Of a DNA stretch of 61,865 nt, positions 43,449 to 53,449 are shown one piece after another. The position numbers were made by a program, and so were the translations under genes. The notes beneath the pieces are model-generated. The model saw only the letters and a program-made list of their open reading frames with translations. It was not told the DNA's origin and did no database searches. The stretch lies in assembly GCA_024697025.1 (NCBI GenBank), contig JAILGH010000059.1, positions 1-61,865 of the forward strand, in the 5' to 3' direction. The first letter of the stretch is position 1. Each line of letters opens with the position of its first letter. The DNA comes from Pseudobutyrivibrio sp. (GTDB taxonomy: Bacteria > Bacillota > Clostridia > Lachnospirales > Lachnospiraceae).

Positions 43449-43963
43449 ATGCTATCTTCTCCTGAAAGTTTACTTTGAATCTCTCTAAGGGCACCCATTC
43501 GCTGAAGCTGATACAAAAATATTGCTGCAATACTGCCACCGATTAAAGTGCCACATATAAATGATGGAACATAGAAAAGCCAACTTAAGCCTTCCCTTCC
43601 CCATAAAAATGTCATTACAGGATAAGAAATAATGGCTCCAATCACGCCTGTTCCAACTATTTCTCCAAGCACAGCTGCCCAGATTTTCCCCTTGGAAACC
43701 TTGTATAAAATTCCTGATAATAATGCTCCAAACACTGCACCTGTAAGTGCAAGTGGTGGAATTCCCATCAAGGTCATTCTAATCACTCCTATCATAAGGG
43801 CAACCAAAAATGCATCAAGTGGACCTAAGAAAACTGCCGCAGTAATATTAATTAAATGTGCCATCGGACACATGCCCTCTACTCTAAGAAGTGGTGAAAT
43901 AACTACACCAATCGCCACAAGCATAGCCATCATAATCATTCTTAATAAATTGTACCTTTTCAT
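43415..43963 (-). CDS. thiW: ECF-type thiazole transporter S component
   Basis: A 182-residue membrane protein with five to six hydrophobic segments, matching ThiW (LVAIGVVISPLLRVEGMCPMAHLINITAAVFLGP). It is expected to bind hydroxyethylthiazole and use a shared ECF energising module encoded elsewhere. It is the first gene after the TPP riboswitch. Confidence 0.92.
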   Translation of the reverse strand: MKRYNLLRMIMMAMLVAIGVVISPLLRVEGMCPMAHLINITAAVFLGPLDAFLVALMIGVIRMTLMGIPPLALTGAVFGALLSGILYKVSKGKIWAAVLGEIVGTGVIGAIISYPVMTFLWGREGLSWLFYVPSFICGTLIGGSIAAIFLYQLQRMGALREIQSKLSGEDSIWQKKTEKESL

Positions 43964-44018
43964 AATTAGTCTCCTTTAACACTTGCAATAGTCTTCTTTG
44001 AAAAACGCCAGTAGTATC

Positions 44019-44048
44019 AAAAAAGGAGCACCCATTTGGGTACTCCTT
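44019..44048 (-). terminator. TPP riboswitch expression-platform terminator
   Basis: On the minus strand AAGGAGUACCC AAAU GGGUGCUCCUU with one U-G pair, followed by T-run. It lies between the aptamer and thiW, giving transcription attenuation when TPP is bound. Confidence 0.88.
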
Positions 44049-44079
44049 ACGCATTCCAATTGTCTCCTACTAAAAATAG

Positions 44080-44162
44080 GCATCCCTACGTTGGCATTAT
44101 CCAAATCAGGTTCTCGGTCGAAGGTCACACCTTCCTCTCAGCCTGTCTACAAGCTCCCGTTT
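44080..44162 (-). promoter_or_regulatory. TPP (THI-box) riboswitch
   Basis: The minus-strand RNA contains GGGAGC, the pyrimidine-sensing GGCUGAGAGG, then ACCUGAUUUGGAUAAUGCCA and GCGUAGGGA-type ending (here ACGUAGGGAUGCC). These are the conserved core of the TPP aptamer. It heads thiWMEDSFGHC. Confidence 0.96.
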
Positions 44163-44245
44163 ATTAAATTGAACGTTCTATAATAGTATAAGTGTTTTTA
44201 ATGTAATTTCAAGTAAATTTTTATCGTTAATAAATCTTTTTTAAA

Positions 44246-45424
44246 CTATACTGTTGCTCCACTAGAAATCATCTCAATTCCCTTCTTCAATCGACTAAGG
44301 CCATCCTCTAAGGTCGCCTTAGTGCAGGCCACATTCATTCGAAGGAAATATCTTCCCGGCTCACCGTATTCGATACCATCAGATAGATAAAGGCCTGTGT
44401 TTTTGCGAATTAATTTAGCCACTTCGTCACTAGATCTGCCAAGTGAGCTTATGTCGAGCCACACCAGATATGTAGCATCACTCTTTACAACTTTTATTTC
44501 TGGAATCTCAGCTTTAACAAACTCCTCTAGCCTCTTGCGGTTGGCAAATACGTATTCACACATTTCATCTAGCCACTGTCCGCCCTCGTTAAATGCGGCC
44601 ATAGTTATCACCTGCGCAAACGCATTTGGCTCAGCAACTTCATCTGTGTTTAATGCTCTCCAAACCTTGTGGTGCAAGAAACGATTTGCTGTAAATACTG
44701 CAGAAGTCTGCATTCCTGCTATATTAAAGGCCTTGGTTGGGGCTATAAGAGTAATGCTAATATCCTTACATGTCTCTGAAACAGATGCAAAAGGTACATA
44801 CTCCTTGCCCGGCTCAGTAATGTCACAGTGGATTTCATCAGAAATAACTGTCACGCCATATTCCTTGGCCAATTCACCAACTCTTGCCAAGGATTCTTTG
44901 TCCCATATTTTACCTGCAGGATTTTGGGGATTACATAGAATCATCAAGCTTGCCTGTGGATTGGCCATCTTCTCCTCTAAGTCCTCAAAGTCCATAGAAT
45001 ACTGACCATCCTCGTATCTCAATGGATTTTCCAGTGGCTTACATCCGTTGTTGATGATGCTGTTGAAAAAGATATTGTAAACTGGAGTCTGGATAATAAC
45101 CTTTTCATTTGGAGTTGTAAGCTTTCGTATTATAGAAGAAAGTGATGGAATTACTCCTGTAGAAAAGATTAGCCACTGCTTTTTAATCTCAAAATGATGT
45201 CTTTGCTTCCACCAGTTTTGGTAAGCCTCGTACCAGCCATCCACTATGTCAGAATAGCCAAACACACCATGTTCTAGGCGCTTTGCCATTGCTTCACGAA
45301 TCTCTGGTGCCGCCTGAAAATCCATATCAGCCACCCACATTGGAAGCTCATTTTCCTTCACGTCCCACTTAAGTGAACCTGTCCCTCTGCGATTCACAGG
45401 AGTATCAAAATCATATTTCCCCAT
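44246..45424 (-). CDS. PatB/MalY-type PLP C-S lyase (aminotransferase class I fold)
   Basis: A 392-residue PLP enzyme. K231 (IAPTKAFNIAG) forms the Schiff base, with NPQNP at 165-169 and D196 as cofactor contacts. Enzymes of this group cleave cystathionine or cysteine. The ATG at 45424 is preferred over a GTG at 45430 because of GGAG spacing. It overlaps the DUF3737 gene by 14 bases, so the two are coupled. Confidence 0.88.
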   Translation of the reverse strand: MGKYDFDTPVNRRGTGSLKWDVKENELPMWVADMDFQAAPEIREAMAKRLEHGVFGYSDIVDGWYEAYQNWWKQRHHFEIKKQWLIFSTGVIPSLSSIIRKLTTPNEKVIIQTPVYNIFFNSIINNGCKPLENPLRYEDGQYSMDFEDLEEKMANPQASLMILCNPQNPAGKIWDKESLARVGELAKEYGVTVISDEIHCDITEPGKEYVPFASVSETCKDISITLIAPTKAFNIAGMQTSAVFTANRFLHHKVWRALNTDEVAEPNAFAQVITMAAFNEGGQWLDEMCEYVFANRKRLEEFVKAEIPEIKVVKSDATYLVWLDISSLGRSSDEVAKLIRKNTGLYLSDGIEYGEPGRYFLRMNVACTKATLEDGLSRLKKGIEMISSGATV

Positions 45425-46304
45425 ATTCACGTCTCCACTCTACTACGTTCTCATTTTTAGAAATTTTAGCACATACAATATTGGTCTTGCTTGGATCAAC
45501 CTGATCTGGTTCAACGATTAAAGTGTCAATCGCCGGAGCACTAATTGAACCGCTGCCCGGATTAAATACACTGTCAATCTTAGTTGTAATCTCTGCATCT
45601 AAATCATAAGCATATTCAAAAGCAAGAGTTGTATTAATCAACTTGCAATTCTTCATGGTAATGCTATTAACGTAACACATTCCTTGAAGACTCTCAATTG
45701 TGCAATTAACAAATGTAAGGTTCTTGGAATTCCAGCCAAGATATTCGCCACAGATGTACGAATCGTAAACAGTAACATTCTCTGTATTCCAAAATGCGTC
45801 CTTTGAAAGAAGCACAGCATTTCTAATCGTTACATTCTTAGCACCATCAAAAGAATAGTTGCCATCTAGCTTAAAGCCATCAACCTCAATATTCTCAGAA
45901 TTCATGGCAAAGTAATGGCCCGCAGCTGTAACATTTTTGAGCTTTATATTTTTACACATCCAAAATGTTTCCTCAGCGTGGGTCATAGTAACATTTTCAA
46001 GACTAACTCCATCACAACGACGGAAGTTCTTAGGTGCTTGAATAAGGGCATCTTTTACTGAAATGTTCTTGGTATACCAAACTCCAGACCTTGCCATCTC
46101 AAGCCAATTGCTGCCTTCAACCTTAACATTATTTGAATACCAAATTGGATATTTATACTTAAACTGTGAGCCATAAATCTCAACATTTTTACTCTCCTTG
46201 AGAGGTGACTCACCCTCATCAAAAATCGAATCATATATCTTGACACCATCAACTGCAAACAAAGCACGTTCGCCTTTGAAAAATTTCTGTCTATATTCTT
46301 TCAT
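45411..46304 (-). CDS. DUF3737 family protein (predicted beta-helix)
   Basis: A 297-residue protein matching DUF3737. It is built of about ten short repeats with regularly spaced hydrophobics (KNVEIYGSQF, NNVKVEGSNW, KNISVKDALI, KNVTIRNAVLL), consistent with a right-handed beta-helix. There is no signal peptide, so it is probably cytoplasmic. Its function is unknown; coupling to a C-S lyase is the only clue. Confidence 0.88.
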   Translation of the reverse strand: MKEYRQKFFKGERALFAVDGVKIYDSIFDEGESPLKESKNVEIYGSQFKYKYPIWYSNNVKVEGSNWLEMARSGVWYTKNISVKDALIQAPKNFRRCDGVSLENVTMTHAEETFWMCKNIKLKNVTAAGHYFAMNSENIEVDGFKLDGNYSFDGAKNVTIRNAVLLSKDAFWNTENVTVYDSYICGEYLGWNSKNLTFVNCTIESLQGMCYVNSITMKNCKLINTTLAFEYAYDLDAEITTKIDSVFNPGSGSISAPAIDTLIVEPDQVDPSKTNIVCAKISKNENVVEWRREYGEI

Positions 46305-46422
46305 ATGGAATAACCTCCAAATCTAATACTTCTTTAAAAATCCTAATTCAATAATTGCGGAAATTTTTACAAAGACATTATACTACCTATAATCGATTTT
46401 GTAAAATTTAATTTTATACAAA

Positions 46423-48063
46423 CTACATTCCACTTTTTCGCATTTCTTCGTGCTCTTTATAGGCTTTTCGGCATATCATAAGCAAGTTGACTATTCCATC
46501 AACCATGAATACAATGCCAAGGAATATCATATACCACTTCAAAGTGTCCTTTGGTGCAACCAGGATAAACGCTCCAAGTATCACGAGCATCACAATCTCT
46601 ATCATAAGTTTGATTTTCTCGCCGAGACGCTCCTTTTTTTCCGTGTTCTCGCAAAGGTTTCTATACACAATAGCATTGCGATATGCCCAAGCTAGGAATG
46701 CCACACCGATGACAACGCTTCCTATGAAGAAAAGCGCATCCTCCTTTACGAGAATCATGGCATATATTCCTAGCAGGGCAATACAAACGTACACCCTGGC
46801 GGATTCTTCCTGCAAATTCCACCCTGTTTTCTTGAGATGCTTTATAGTAACGCCCACTTCAAAAATTATCACAGCAAGAAGCAGCAAACTGATTCCCACC
46901 TGCAAGGTGTACTCAGGAATAATATATAAAATGACGCTAGTCAAAATCATAATCAGATAAGGAAGCCACGCTCTATCTTGGATTCTATCCTTCACCTTCT
47001 TAGCTTTCTCGGTGTCTGGAGCATGGTCCAAAGCTGCTGTGACAGGCAGCTTCATAATGGTCCTGACTGTGCTCTTATCCAAGTTCAAAAGCTCAATAAA
47101 AATCTTCTCTAAGGCAAATGGTCCACGCTCAGCAATCTGAGTTGTTGTGGTAATGCCACTATTTTCTATAGAATTAAACATATCGTTTACGAATCCGATA
47201 CGTCGCTCATTGCTAACACATTCTATCCACTGATCCAAAACCTGATTGATAAAAATAGAGCCTGGCGCGTTGGTCTCCACAGTATCTGGCTTGCCGTGGG
47301 CAACACCCCAGGAGCATAGTTCATGTTGAAGCAGGCCTTCTGCACTGCTTCGCACAATTTTCACCGGGATATCTTTTTCCTCAAAGAGCATTCCAAAAAT
47401 TGAATACTCTGGTATAAATCTGATTGCCTTATCCTTAATCTTGTCCACAAGGGATTTGTCACAAACCTCTGGACACAGTCCAGGCCCGTCATTTATATAA
47501 ACAAAAGCTAATTTGTCCTGATACTTGTCATCTAAATGCGCAGCAGAATAAAGGGCTAGATTTCCGCCCTTACTATGGCCTGCAACATAAACCTTATGTT
47601 TATCGTCAAAGCTATTCTTCAGAAACTCCAAGGCTCTTTTTTGAGCCTCGGTTTCTGTGAAGCTAATCATAAAATCCTCTTTCCAACCTGCCATGGTATC
47701 ATCCGTACCACGGAATACCACAAACCTTACATCATCTGTCAAATCAAATGCAAAGGCAGCAAACTGGGCCGAAATTGTATCATCATACACATCCTCGTGT
47801 GCCACAAGAATTATGTCGCCAAATCGCTTAGTGGATGCTGCCTCATCTACGATATACTCATAGCTACCAAAGGTGCCCTGTATACCTGTCTTGGCCTTTA
47901 TCTCGTCCACAACATGCCTAAACTTCCTTGGCTTATCAAGCTTGATATCCGTAAGAATCAAATATGCAAGCTTGCTTAGGACAAAATTGTCCACCTCTGT
48001 CAGTGGCATTTCTTCAAAAGAAATCTCCCCGTACCACTTAAGGTAATCTGAAATATTATCCAT
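46423..48063 (-). CDS. DUF2974 (Mbeg1-like) hydrolase fused to a membrane region
   Basis: A 546-residue protein in two parts. Residues 1 to about 355 form an alpha/beta-hydrolase of the Mbeg1-like type with nucleophile S164 in AGHSKGG and VVFRGTDD before it. Residues about 375-530 hold six membrane segments resembling HdeD/DUF308. The lipase-like half probably faces the cytoplasm since no signal peptide is present. Substrate is unknown. Confidence 0.82.
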   Translation of the reverse strand: MDNISDYLKWYGEISFEEMPLTEVDNFVLSKLAYLILTDIKLDKPRKFRHVVDEIKAKTGIQGTFGSYEYIVDEAASTKRFGDIILVAHEDVYDDTISAQFAAFAFDLTDDVRFVVFRGTDDTMAGWKEDFMISFTETEAQKRALEFLKNSFDDKHKVYVAGHSKGGNLALYSAAHLDDKYQDKLAFVYINDGPGLCPEVCDKSLVDKIKDKAIRFIPEYSIFGMLFEEKDIPVKIVRSSAEGLLQHELCSWGVAHGKPDTVETNAPGSIFINQVLDQWIECVSNERRIGFVNDMFNSIENSGITTTTQIAERGPFALEKIFIELLNLDKSTVRTIMKLPVTAALDHAPDTEKAKKVKDRIQDRAWLPYLIMILTSVILYIIPEYTLQVGISLLLLAVIIFEVGVTIKHLKKTGWNLQEESARVYVCIALLGIYAMILVKEDALFFIGSVVIGVAFLAWAYRNAIVYRNLCENTEKKERLGEKIKLMIEIVMLVILGAFILVAPKDTLKWYMIFLGIVFMVDGIVNLLMICRKAYKEHEEMRKSGM

Positions 48064-48076
48064 AAAAACCTCTCAA

Positions 48077-50659
48077 TCAACTAGTTAATAGCCTACTTCC
48101 ATCTGAGTCAATAGTAATGACCGAACCTTCGTGTATATCCCCAGCAAGGATAATCTTGGCAGCCATTGTTTCCACATTTTTCTGTATATATCTACGAAGT
48201 GGTCTCGCGCCATAGGCTGGGTCGTAGCCTTGGTCAATAACAAACTTCTTTGCTGCATCTGTAAGCTTAATTGTAAGCTGACGATCAGCAAGTCTGTCAT
48301 TGAGTTCTTTCATAATAAGGTCTACTATACCTCCAATATTACTCTTGGTAAGAGGCTTAAACAAGATAACTTCATCAAGTCGATTCAAAAATTCTGGTCT
48401 AAATGAATTTCTAAGGTCATTCATAACCATGTCTTCTGTGGTCTTTGTGATTTCACCTGTTTGCTCGTCGATACCCTCAAGTAGATACTGAGAACCTATA
48501 TTACTTGTAAGTATAATGATTGTATTCTTAAAGTCTACAGTTCTGCCCTGAGAATCTGTAATTCTACCATCATCTAACACCTGCAAAAGCACGTTAAACA
48601 CATCTGGGTGTGCCTTTTCAATCTCATCGAAAAGTACAACTGAATATGGCTTACGTCTAACTGCCTCAGTAAGCTGGCCACCTTCATCGTAGCCTACATA
48701 TCCTGGAGGCGCTCCAATTAATCTGCTGACGCTAAACTTCTCCATATACTCTGACATATCAAGACGTACCATGGCGTTTTCATCATCAAACAAGGCCTGG
48801 GCTAATGTCTTTGCAAGCTCAGTTTTACCAACACCAGTTGGTCCTAAGAATAAGAATGAACCTATTGGCTTAGTTGGATCCTTGATGCCTGCCTTTGAAC
48901 GAATAATAGCCTCTGAAACAAGCTTTACAGCGTCATCCTGCCCCATAACTCGTTTGTGCAATTCCTCATCAAGGTGCAAGGTCTTATTGCGCTCCGACTC
49001 GTTTAGCTTTGCCACAGGAATGCCTGTCCATCTTGAAATAATGCGGGCAATTTCTTCCTCAGAAACATTTTCATGTACAAGGCTCGCATCTCTGCTCTTA
49101 AGCTTTTCCTCGGCCTCAGCAAGCTTTGCCTCTATCTCAGGCAACTTACCATACTGAAGCTTTGCTGCTTCCTCCAAATCATACCTCTGCTGGGCAATCT
49201 TTATCTGGCCCTGTACGTCGTCGAGCTCTTCCTTAGCCTTTGCAACATCCTCAACCAATTTCTTTTCATTGTCCCAAGCAGCCTTTTTAGTATTGTATTC
49301 ATCACGAAGCTCTGACAATTCCTTCTGCAAATCTGCCAGTCTATCCATTGAAAGCTTGTCTGTTTCCTTCTTAAGGGCTGCCTCTTCAATCTCAAGCTGC
49401 ATTACTCTACGATTCATCTCATCTAGCTCAGCTGGCATAGAATCAAGCTCTGTCTTAATAAGGGCACAAGCCTCATCCACAAGGTCAATGGCCTTATCTG
49501 GAAGGAATCTGTCAGAAATATATCTATTGGAAAGTGTAGCTGCACTAACTAAAGCGCTGTCAGTAATCTTAACGCCGTGGAATACCTCGTAGCGCTCCTT
49601 CAAACCACGGAGTATAGAAATAGTATCCTCCACTGTTGGCTCGTCAACAGTTACCGGCTGAAAACGTCTCTCTAAGGCTGCATCCTTTTCAATGTACTCG
49701 CGATACTCATCAAGTGTTGTTGCACCGATACAGTGAAGCTCGCCCCTTGCAAGCATAGGTTTTAACATATTGCCGGCATCAAGACCGCCACTGCCATTTT
49801 TACCTGCACCGATTATTGTATGTAACTCATCTATAAATAGAATGATTTCGCCTTCAGAACTCTTTATCTCATCAAGGACAGCTTTTAATCTTTCCTCGAA
49901 CTCGCCCTGATACTTGGCACCTGCAATCATTGAACCAATCTCAAGCGAGAACACTCTCTTATTCTTTAAGGCATCTGGCACATCACCTCGTACAATACGC
50001 TGGGCCAAACCTTCTACTACTGCAGTCTTACCTACACCAGGCTCACCGATAAGCACTGGGTTGTTTTTGGTCTTTCGGCTGAGGATTCGGATAACATTTC
50101 TAATCTCGTCATCTCGACCAATTACGGGATCAAGCTTATTTTGTCTTGCGCGCTCAACCAAATCGTAACCATATTTTTCCAAAGTGTCATAGGTAGCCTC
50201 AGGATTGTCTGTATCTACAGTTCTATTGCCTCGCACTGTAGAAAGCACTTTGAGAAAGGCGTTTCTTGTTATGCCAAAGTTGGTAAATATGTTTTTAATA
50301 GGCGTGCTTGGCTTTTTAATCATAGCAAGTACTAAATGCTCTACCGATACGTAGCTATCCTTCATCGCCTTGGATTCATCCTCTGCATAGGTAAGCACAT
50401 AGTTTAGATGCTGACCTATTCTAAGGTCGCCGCCCTGAACTTTTACTCTTGCTTTCAAGGCTCCATCTAAGGCACTCTTAAGGTCTTCCAAATTAATGTC
50501 CATCTTTTCAAAAAGAGATGGAATCAAGCCATCTTCCTGTTTTACCAGAGCCATCAAAAGATGCTCCTGTTCTATCTCCTGATTGCTATAATCCATGGCT
50601 ATTTTTTCGCAGGCATTTATTGCCTCGATTGATTTTTGGGTGAATTTCTGTATGTTCAT
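48077..50659 (-). CDS. clpB: ClpB disaggregase
   Basis: An 860-residue AAA+ chaperone that extracts proteins from aggregates with DnaK. The N domain is at 1-145, the first Walker A GEPGVGKT at 205-212, a middle coiled coil about 405-525 and the second Walker A GPTGVGKT near 605. No ClpP-binding loop is evident, so it is ClpB and not ClpC. The ATG follows AAGGAG. Its promoter carries a CIRCE site. Confidence 0.96.
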   Translation of the reverse strand: MNIQKFTQKSIEAINACEKIAMDYSNQEIEQEHLLMALVKQEDGLIPSLFEKMDINLEDLKSALDGALKARVKVQGGDLRIGQHLNYVLTYAEDESKAMKDSYVSVEHLVLAMIKKPSTPIKNIFTNFGITRNAFLKVLSTVRGNRTVDTDNPEATYDTLEKYGYDLVERARQNKLDPVIGRDDEIRNVIRILSRKTKNNPVLIGEPGVGKTAVVEGLAQRIVRGDVPDALKNKRVFSLEIGSMIAGAKYQGEFEERLKAVLDEIKSSEGEIILFIDELHTIIGAGKNGSGGLDAGNMLKPMLARGELHCIGATTLDEYREYIEKDAALERRFQPVTVDEPTVEDTISILRGLKERYEVFHGVKITDSALVSAATLSNRYISDRFLPDKAIDLVDEACALIKTELDSMPAELDEMNRRVMQLEIEEAALKKETDKLSMDRLADLQKELSELRDEYNTKKAAWDNEKKLVEDVAKAKEELDDVQGQIKIAQQRYDLEEAAKLQYGKLPEIEAKLAEAEEKLKSRDASLVHENVSEEEIARIISRWTGIPVAKLNESERNKTLHLDEELHKRVMGQDDAVKLVSEAIIRSKAGIKDPTKPIGSFLFLGPTGVGKTELAKTLAQALFDDENAMVRLDMSEYMEKFSVSRLIGAPPGYVGYDEGGQLTEAVRRKPYSVVLFDEIEKAHPDVFNVLLQVLDDGRITDSQGRTVDFKNTIIILTSNIGSQYLLEGIDEQTGEITKTTEDMVMNDLRNSFRPEFLNRLDEVILFKPLTKSNIGGIVDLIMKELNDRLADRQLTIKLTDAAKKFVIDQGYDPAYGARPLRRYIQKNVETMAAKIILAGDIHEGSVITIDSDGSRLLTS

Positions 50660-50732
50660 ATCATTCTCCTTTCTCCCTAAATTCCACTACGGGATAACCG
50701 GATGAGGGTATATTTCTCTATGTACTAATTAT

Positions 50733-50761
50733 GTTATAAAACAGAAATTAGCACTCGTCAA
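50733..50761 (-). promoter_or_regulatory. sigma-A promoter of clpB
   Basis: On the minus strand TTGACG (50756-50761), 17 bases, TATAAC (50733-50738). Boxes, spacing and position relative to CIRCE are the same as at hsp20. Confidence 0.8.
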
Positions 50762-50774
50762 CATAGAGTGCTAA
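50748..50774. promoter_or_regulatory. CIRCE element (HrcA operator) of clpB
   Basis: Perfect TTAGCACTC, nine-base spacer, GAGTGCTAA. Confidence 0.95.
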
Positions 50775-50864
50775 TTATTAATAAAGATTTAAGAATTCTT
50801 ATGCGAAGCCTACACTGTTTTTACATATTTAACCTTTAAAATCTTAGAAAAGGAGGGATTTGCC

Positions 50865-51044
50865 ATGGCTGTATATCGATGTAGAGTTTGTGGTTATATT
50901 TTTGATGAAGAGAAGGAAGGAAAAAGCATACGCGACATAGACTACTGTCCAAGATGCAAGCAACCAGATGATAGATTTGAACTGGTGGAAGAAACACAAG
51001 ATAGTAACTTAACAGATTCAGAAACGCAAAACAACCGCAGCTAG
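50865..51044 (+). CDS. small rubredoxin-like protein
   Basis: A 59-residue protein. CRVCGY at 6-11 and CPRC at 28-31 form the four-cysteine iron site, followed by KQPDDRFE, very like the C-terminal domain of rubrerythrin. The distance between the cysteine pairs (18 residues) is shorter than in classic rubredoxin. An acidic, polar tail of 17 residues follows. AGGAGGG precedes the ATG. It is divergent from clpB and likely serves electron transfer or metal binding. Confidence 0.85.
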   Translation: MAVYRCRVCGYIFDEEKEGKSIRDIDYCPRCKQPDDRFELVEETQDSNLTDSETQNNRS

Positions 51045-51060
51045 AGCCTGCGGTTGTCTT
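51028..51060. terminator. bidirectional terminator
   Basis: ACAACCGCAG (51031-51040) pairs perfectly with CTGCGGTTGT (51048-51057). It includes the end of the rubredoxin-like gene and also serves the convergent small membrane-protein gene, with TTTT on the minus strand. Confidence 0.8.
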
Positions 51061-51063
51061 GGT

Positions 51064-51273
51064 TTACAACGTGAAATTATGCTGAAGTAAGAACTTTAGA
51101 AACAGCGTGGTGATGACCAATACCCCTAGTACAATCGACGCAATTGCCCTAGCAAGACAAGTCTTGTCTCCAAGCTCTATTGAACGCTTTAAATACTTCA
51201 CGTTTTGTATAATAAAAGAAAAGAAGAATAATGTAATTGCCAAATAGACAATTTCTATAACCATGTGACCCAT
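51064..51273 (-). CDS. small two-helix membrane protein
   Basis: A 69-residue protein with two hydrophobic segments (about 5-24 and 44-63) joined by a charged loop (KRSIELGDKTCLARA). The ATG at 51273 is chosen because AAGGGGG lies about 6 bases upstream; a GTG at 51297 lacks a site. Function unknown. Confidence 0.65.
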   Translation of the reverse strand: MGHMVIEIVYLAITLFFFSFIIQNVKYLKRSIELGDKTCLARAIASIVLGVLVITTLFLKFLLQHNFTL

Positions 51274-51398
51274 TCCATTCCCCCTTAATATTTGCACTTA
51301 TGTGAAAATATTAAAACTGGAATTAACTTGGGTCAAGAGTTATTTTTCACAATTAAAAAACTTTTCATTGTGAATTATGTAATGTTTTGACAATAGTA

Positions 51399-52133
51399 TC
51401 AAATTGATAACTTATTTTCCATGAGCCATGCACCAATGTAGTAAATTATCACTGACACAATAGTGCACGCTACGCAAATAAAGATAGAAATTGCACACAT
51501 ATCATCTGCGAGATTAAATGCAGTGCTGATTCTAGTAATGACGTCACTAACAATAAAGTTAATCACTAAAAATAATCCAAAACTAAGCAATCCGCTGTAT
51601 TTCTTGCCATTTAATAATGTAGCTGAAACTATAACTGCTAGAAAAGCAATTGCTACTATTGCCACCACATTAAAAAGAATAGAAATCACATTCAATGCAA
51701 TGCCACCTGCGTTTGCCCAAAAATTTTCGCTCTCCAATTCAACAAATACTAAGCTAAGGAGATTCTTTTCAGTCAGCATTTTAACATCTATAAATTCTAA
51801 TAGGATAAAAAGCGCACCAAATCCAAAAATTGTAATTACACTTTCAACTATCTTGGCACCAAGAATCTTATAGCTACTGTTAGGAGTCATAAAAAGCATA
51901 TATCCCTGCTTGGTGTTAAACTCTTTTGATAACACTCGAATGGTCAAAATCGCTAAAACCGATATGGAAATTATCGCACAAAAGAGTACTAACACACTGG
52001 ATATACAAAGAAATGAAATGCTTTTAGCAGCCATACCAACCAAAAACATCACCTGAAATATCCCTGTCAAAACTAAAATAATAAACTTTATATTAAGAAG
52101 CTTTCTAAATTCATATTTAATCAACGACCCCAT
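51399..52133 (-). CDS. ABC-2 type permease
   Basis: A 244-residue membrane protein with six hydrophobic segments, typical of the permease partner in YtrA-type cassettes. Its start overlaps the ATPase gene by 17 bases and is served by GGAGG. The transported molecule is unknown; relatives respond to cell-envelope stress. Confidence 0.8.
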   Translation of the reverse strand: MGSLIKYEFRKLLNIKFIILVLTGIFQVMFLVGMAAKSISFLCISSVLVLFCAIISISVLAILTIRVLSKEFNTKQGYMLFMTPNSSYKILGAKIVESVITIFGFGALFILLEFIDVKMLTEKNLLSLVFVELESENFWANAGGIALNVISILFNVVAIVAIAFLAVIVSATLLNGKKYSGLLSFGLFLVINFIVSDVITRISTAFNLADDMCAISIFICVACTIVSVIIYYIGAWLMENKLSI

Positions 52134-52839
52134 CTTCTGCCTCCTTATATGTCTTTGCGTATAATTCGCGGTACTTATCTGCTACAGACATTCCTTCTTC
52201 GAATCGCATTGCTTCAAGCTCATACATACCTATGAACTTGCCATCACAAAAGAAAATTGCTGTATCAGCAACTGCCTCCAGCTCTTCCACAAGATGACTT
52301 GAGATGATAAGAATTTTGTCATCGCTGGCGTATGTAACTATCGCCTTGATAACTTTGTCGCGTGATAAAAGGTCTATACCATTCAAAGGCTCATCTAACA
52401 TGTATACCTTTGCATCCCTTCCCATGGTGGCTGCAATCTTAAGCTTTGCCATCATACCTGAAGAGAGTGTTTTAAGTTTTAAATCCATCTCAAGGTTCAT
52501 TGCGGAAATAAGCTGTGCATACCTATCTAAAGAAAAATCTTCAAAGAAATCATTGTAATACTTTCCAACATCCTCAACTGTCATCCAATCATAGAAAAAT
52601 GGCTCTGTTGGCATGTACGCAATTTCTTTTTTAGATTGTAAATCTACTGGCTTGTCATCAAATTGAATCTCGCCAAATGATGGCTTAACTAAACCTGCCA
52701 CCATCTTCATCCAAGTGGTCTTACCACTACCGTTTGGGCCCAACATTGCATAGACATGACCTGGCTCAAGAGTCATTGAAACGTTGTCCACAACTATTTT
52801 ATTAAGATACTTTTTACATACACTAATACTTTGTAACAT
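52117..52839 (-). CDS. ABC transporter ATPase (YtrB-like)
   Basis: A 240-residue ATPase. Walker A GPNGSGKTT at 34-42, signature LSSGMMAKL and Walker B YMLDEPLNGIDLL are present. It lies 14 bases behind a GntR regulator and overlaps the permease. Confidence 0.9.
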   Translation of the reverse strand: MLQSISVCKKYLNKIVVDNVSMTLEPGHVYAMLGPNGSGKTTWMKMVAGLVKPSFGEIQFDDKPVDLQSKKEIAYMPTEPFFYDWMTVEDVGKYYNDFFEDFSLDRYAQLISAMNLEMDLKLKTLSSGMMAKLKIAATMGRDAKVYMLDEPLNGIDLLSRDKVIKAIVTYASDDKILIISSHLVEELEAVADTAIFFCDGKFIGMYELEAMRFEEGMSVADKYRELYAKTYKEAEDGVVD

Positions 52840-52853
52840 CTGCTATATCCTCC

Positions 52854-53219
52854 CTACACAAGGCAAATATCATTTGCTTCGTTAATCATATCTATCGCCT
52901 CTTCCTTGGTGATACCAAGATCCTTAAGGCTAATCAAAAACTTGCTAAGCGCCTCCTCTGCCATCTGACTCTTGCAAAGAGCAATACGCTCCTTGTCCTC
53001 AGTGACAAATGTGCCCATGCCTCGTCTGGTAAAACAAATCTCCTGACGCTCTAGCTCCTGATAAACACGAGCTGCGGTGTTGGGATTGATTGTATAATGA
53101 AGAGCCAAATCCCTACCAGATGGAAGCTTCTCTCCAGCAGCAAGTCTGCCATTTATAATTTCAAGCTTAAGTGCATCAACTACCTGTAAATAAATTGGTG
53201 CGTGGGCATCAAAATTCAT
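52854..53219 (-). CDS. GntR family regulator, YtrA subfamily
   Basis: A 121-residue repressor. A winged helix (about 8-75: IYLQVVDALKLEIINGRLAAGEKLPSGRDLALHYTINPNTAARVYQELE) is followed by a short dimerisation tail and no effector domain, which defines the YtrA group. It is the first gene of the regulator-ATPase-permease operon and probably represses it through the dyad just upstream. Confidence 0.92.
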   Translation of the reverse strand: MNFDAHAPIYLQVVDALKLEIINGRLAAGEKLPSGRDLALHYTINPNTAARVYQELERQEICFTRRGMGTFVTEDKERIALCKSQMAEEALSKFLISLKDLGITKEEAIDMINEANDICLV

Positions 53220-53241
53220 ATTATACTCCTATCTCCTCGTT

Positions 53242-53287
53242 ACTAGTGTACCATGTGTATAGTACACTAGTGTTATATGTCTGTCAA
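53242..53287 (-). promoter_or_regulatory. promoter and palindromic operator of the YtrA-type operon
   Basis: On the minus strand TTGACA (53282-53287), 17 bases, TACTAT (53259-53264). ACTAGTGTAC (53242-53251) and GTACACTAGT (53262-53271) are perfect 10-bp inverted arms with a 10-base centre, covering the -10 box. Confidence 0.8.
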
Positions 53288-53342
53288 CCGATTATTTGAA
53301 ATCTTCTGAAAATTTTTCATTGACCACTGCTTTAGATACACG

Positions 53343-53368
53343 AAAAGAGCCTCGGCGAACCGAGACTC
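53343..53368 (-). terminator. xylB terminator
   Basis: On the minus strand GAGTCTCGG ttcg CCGAGGCTC (53360-53368 with 53347-53355) followed by TTTT, about 80 bases after xylB. Confidence 0.75.
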
Positions 53369-53449
53369 CTTTCTTTGGATTTATTCTTTAATAGGATTTA
53401 TTTTGAAGATTTAGCCTATTGGAAAAAGGCAAATCCTTCAAGCGTAATA

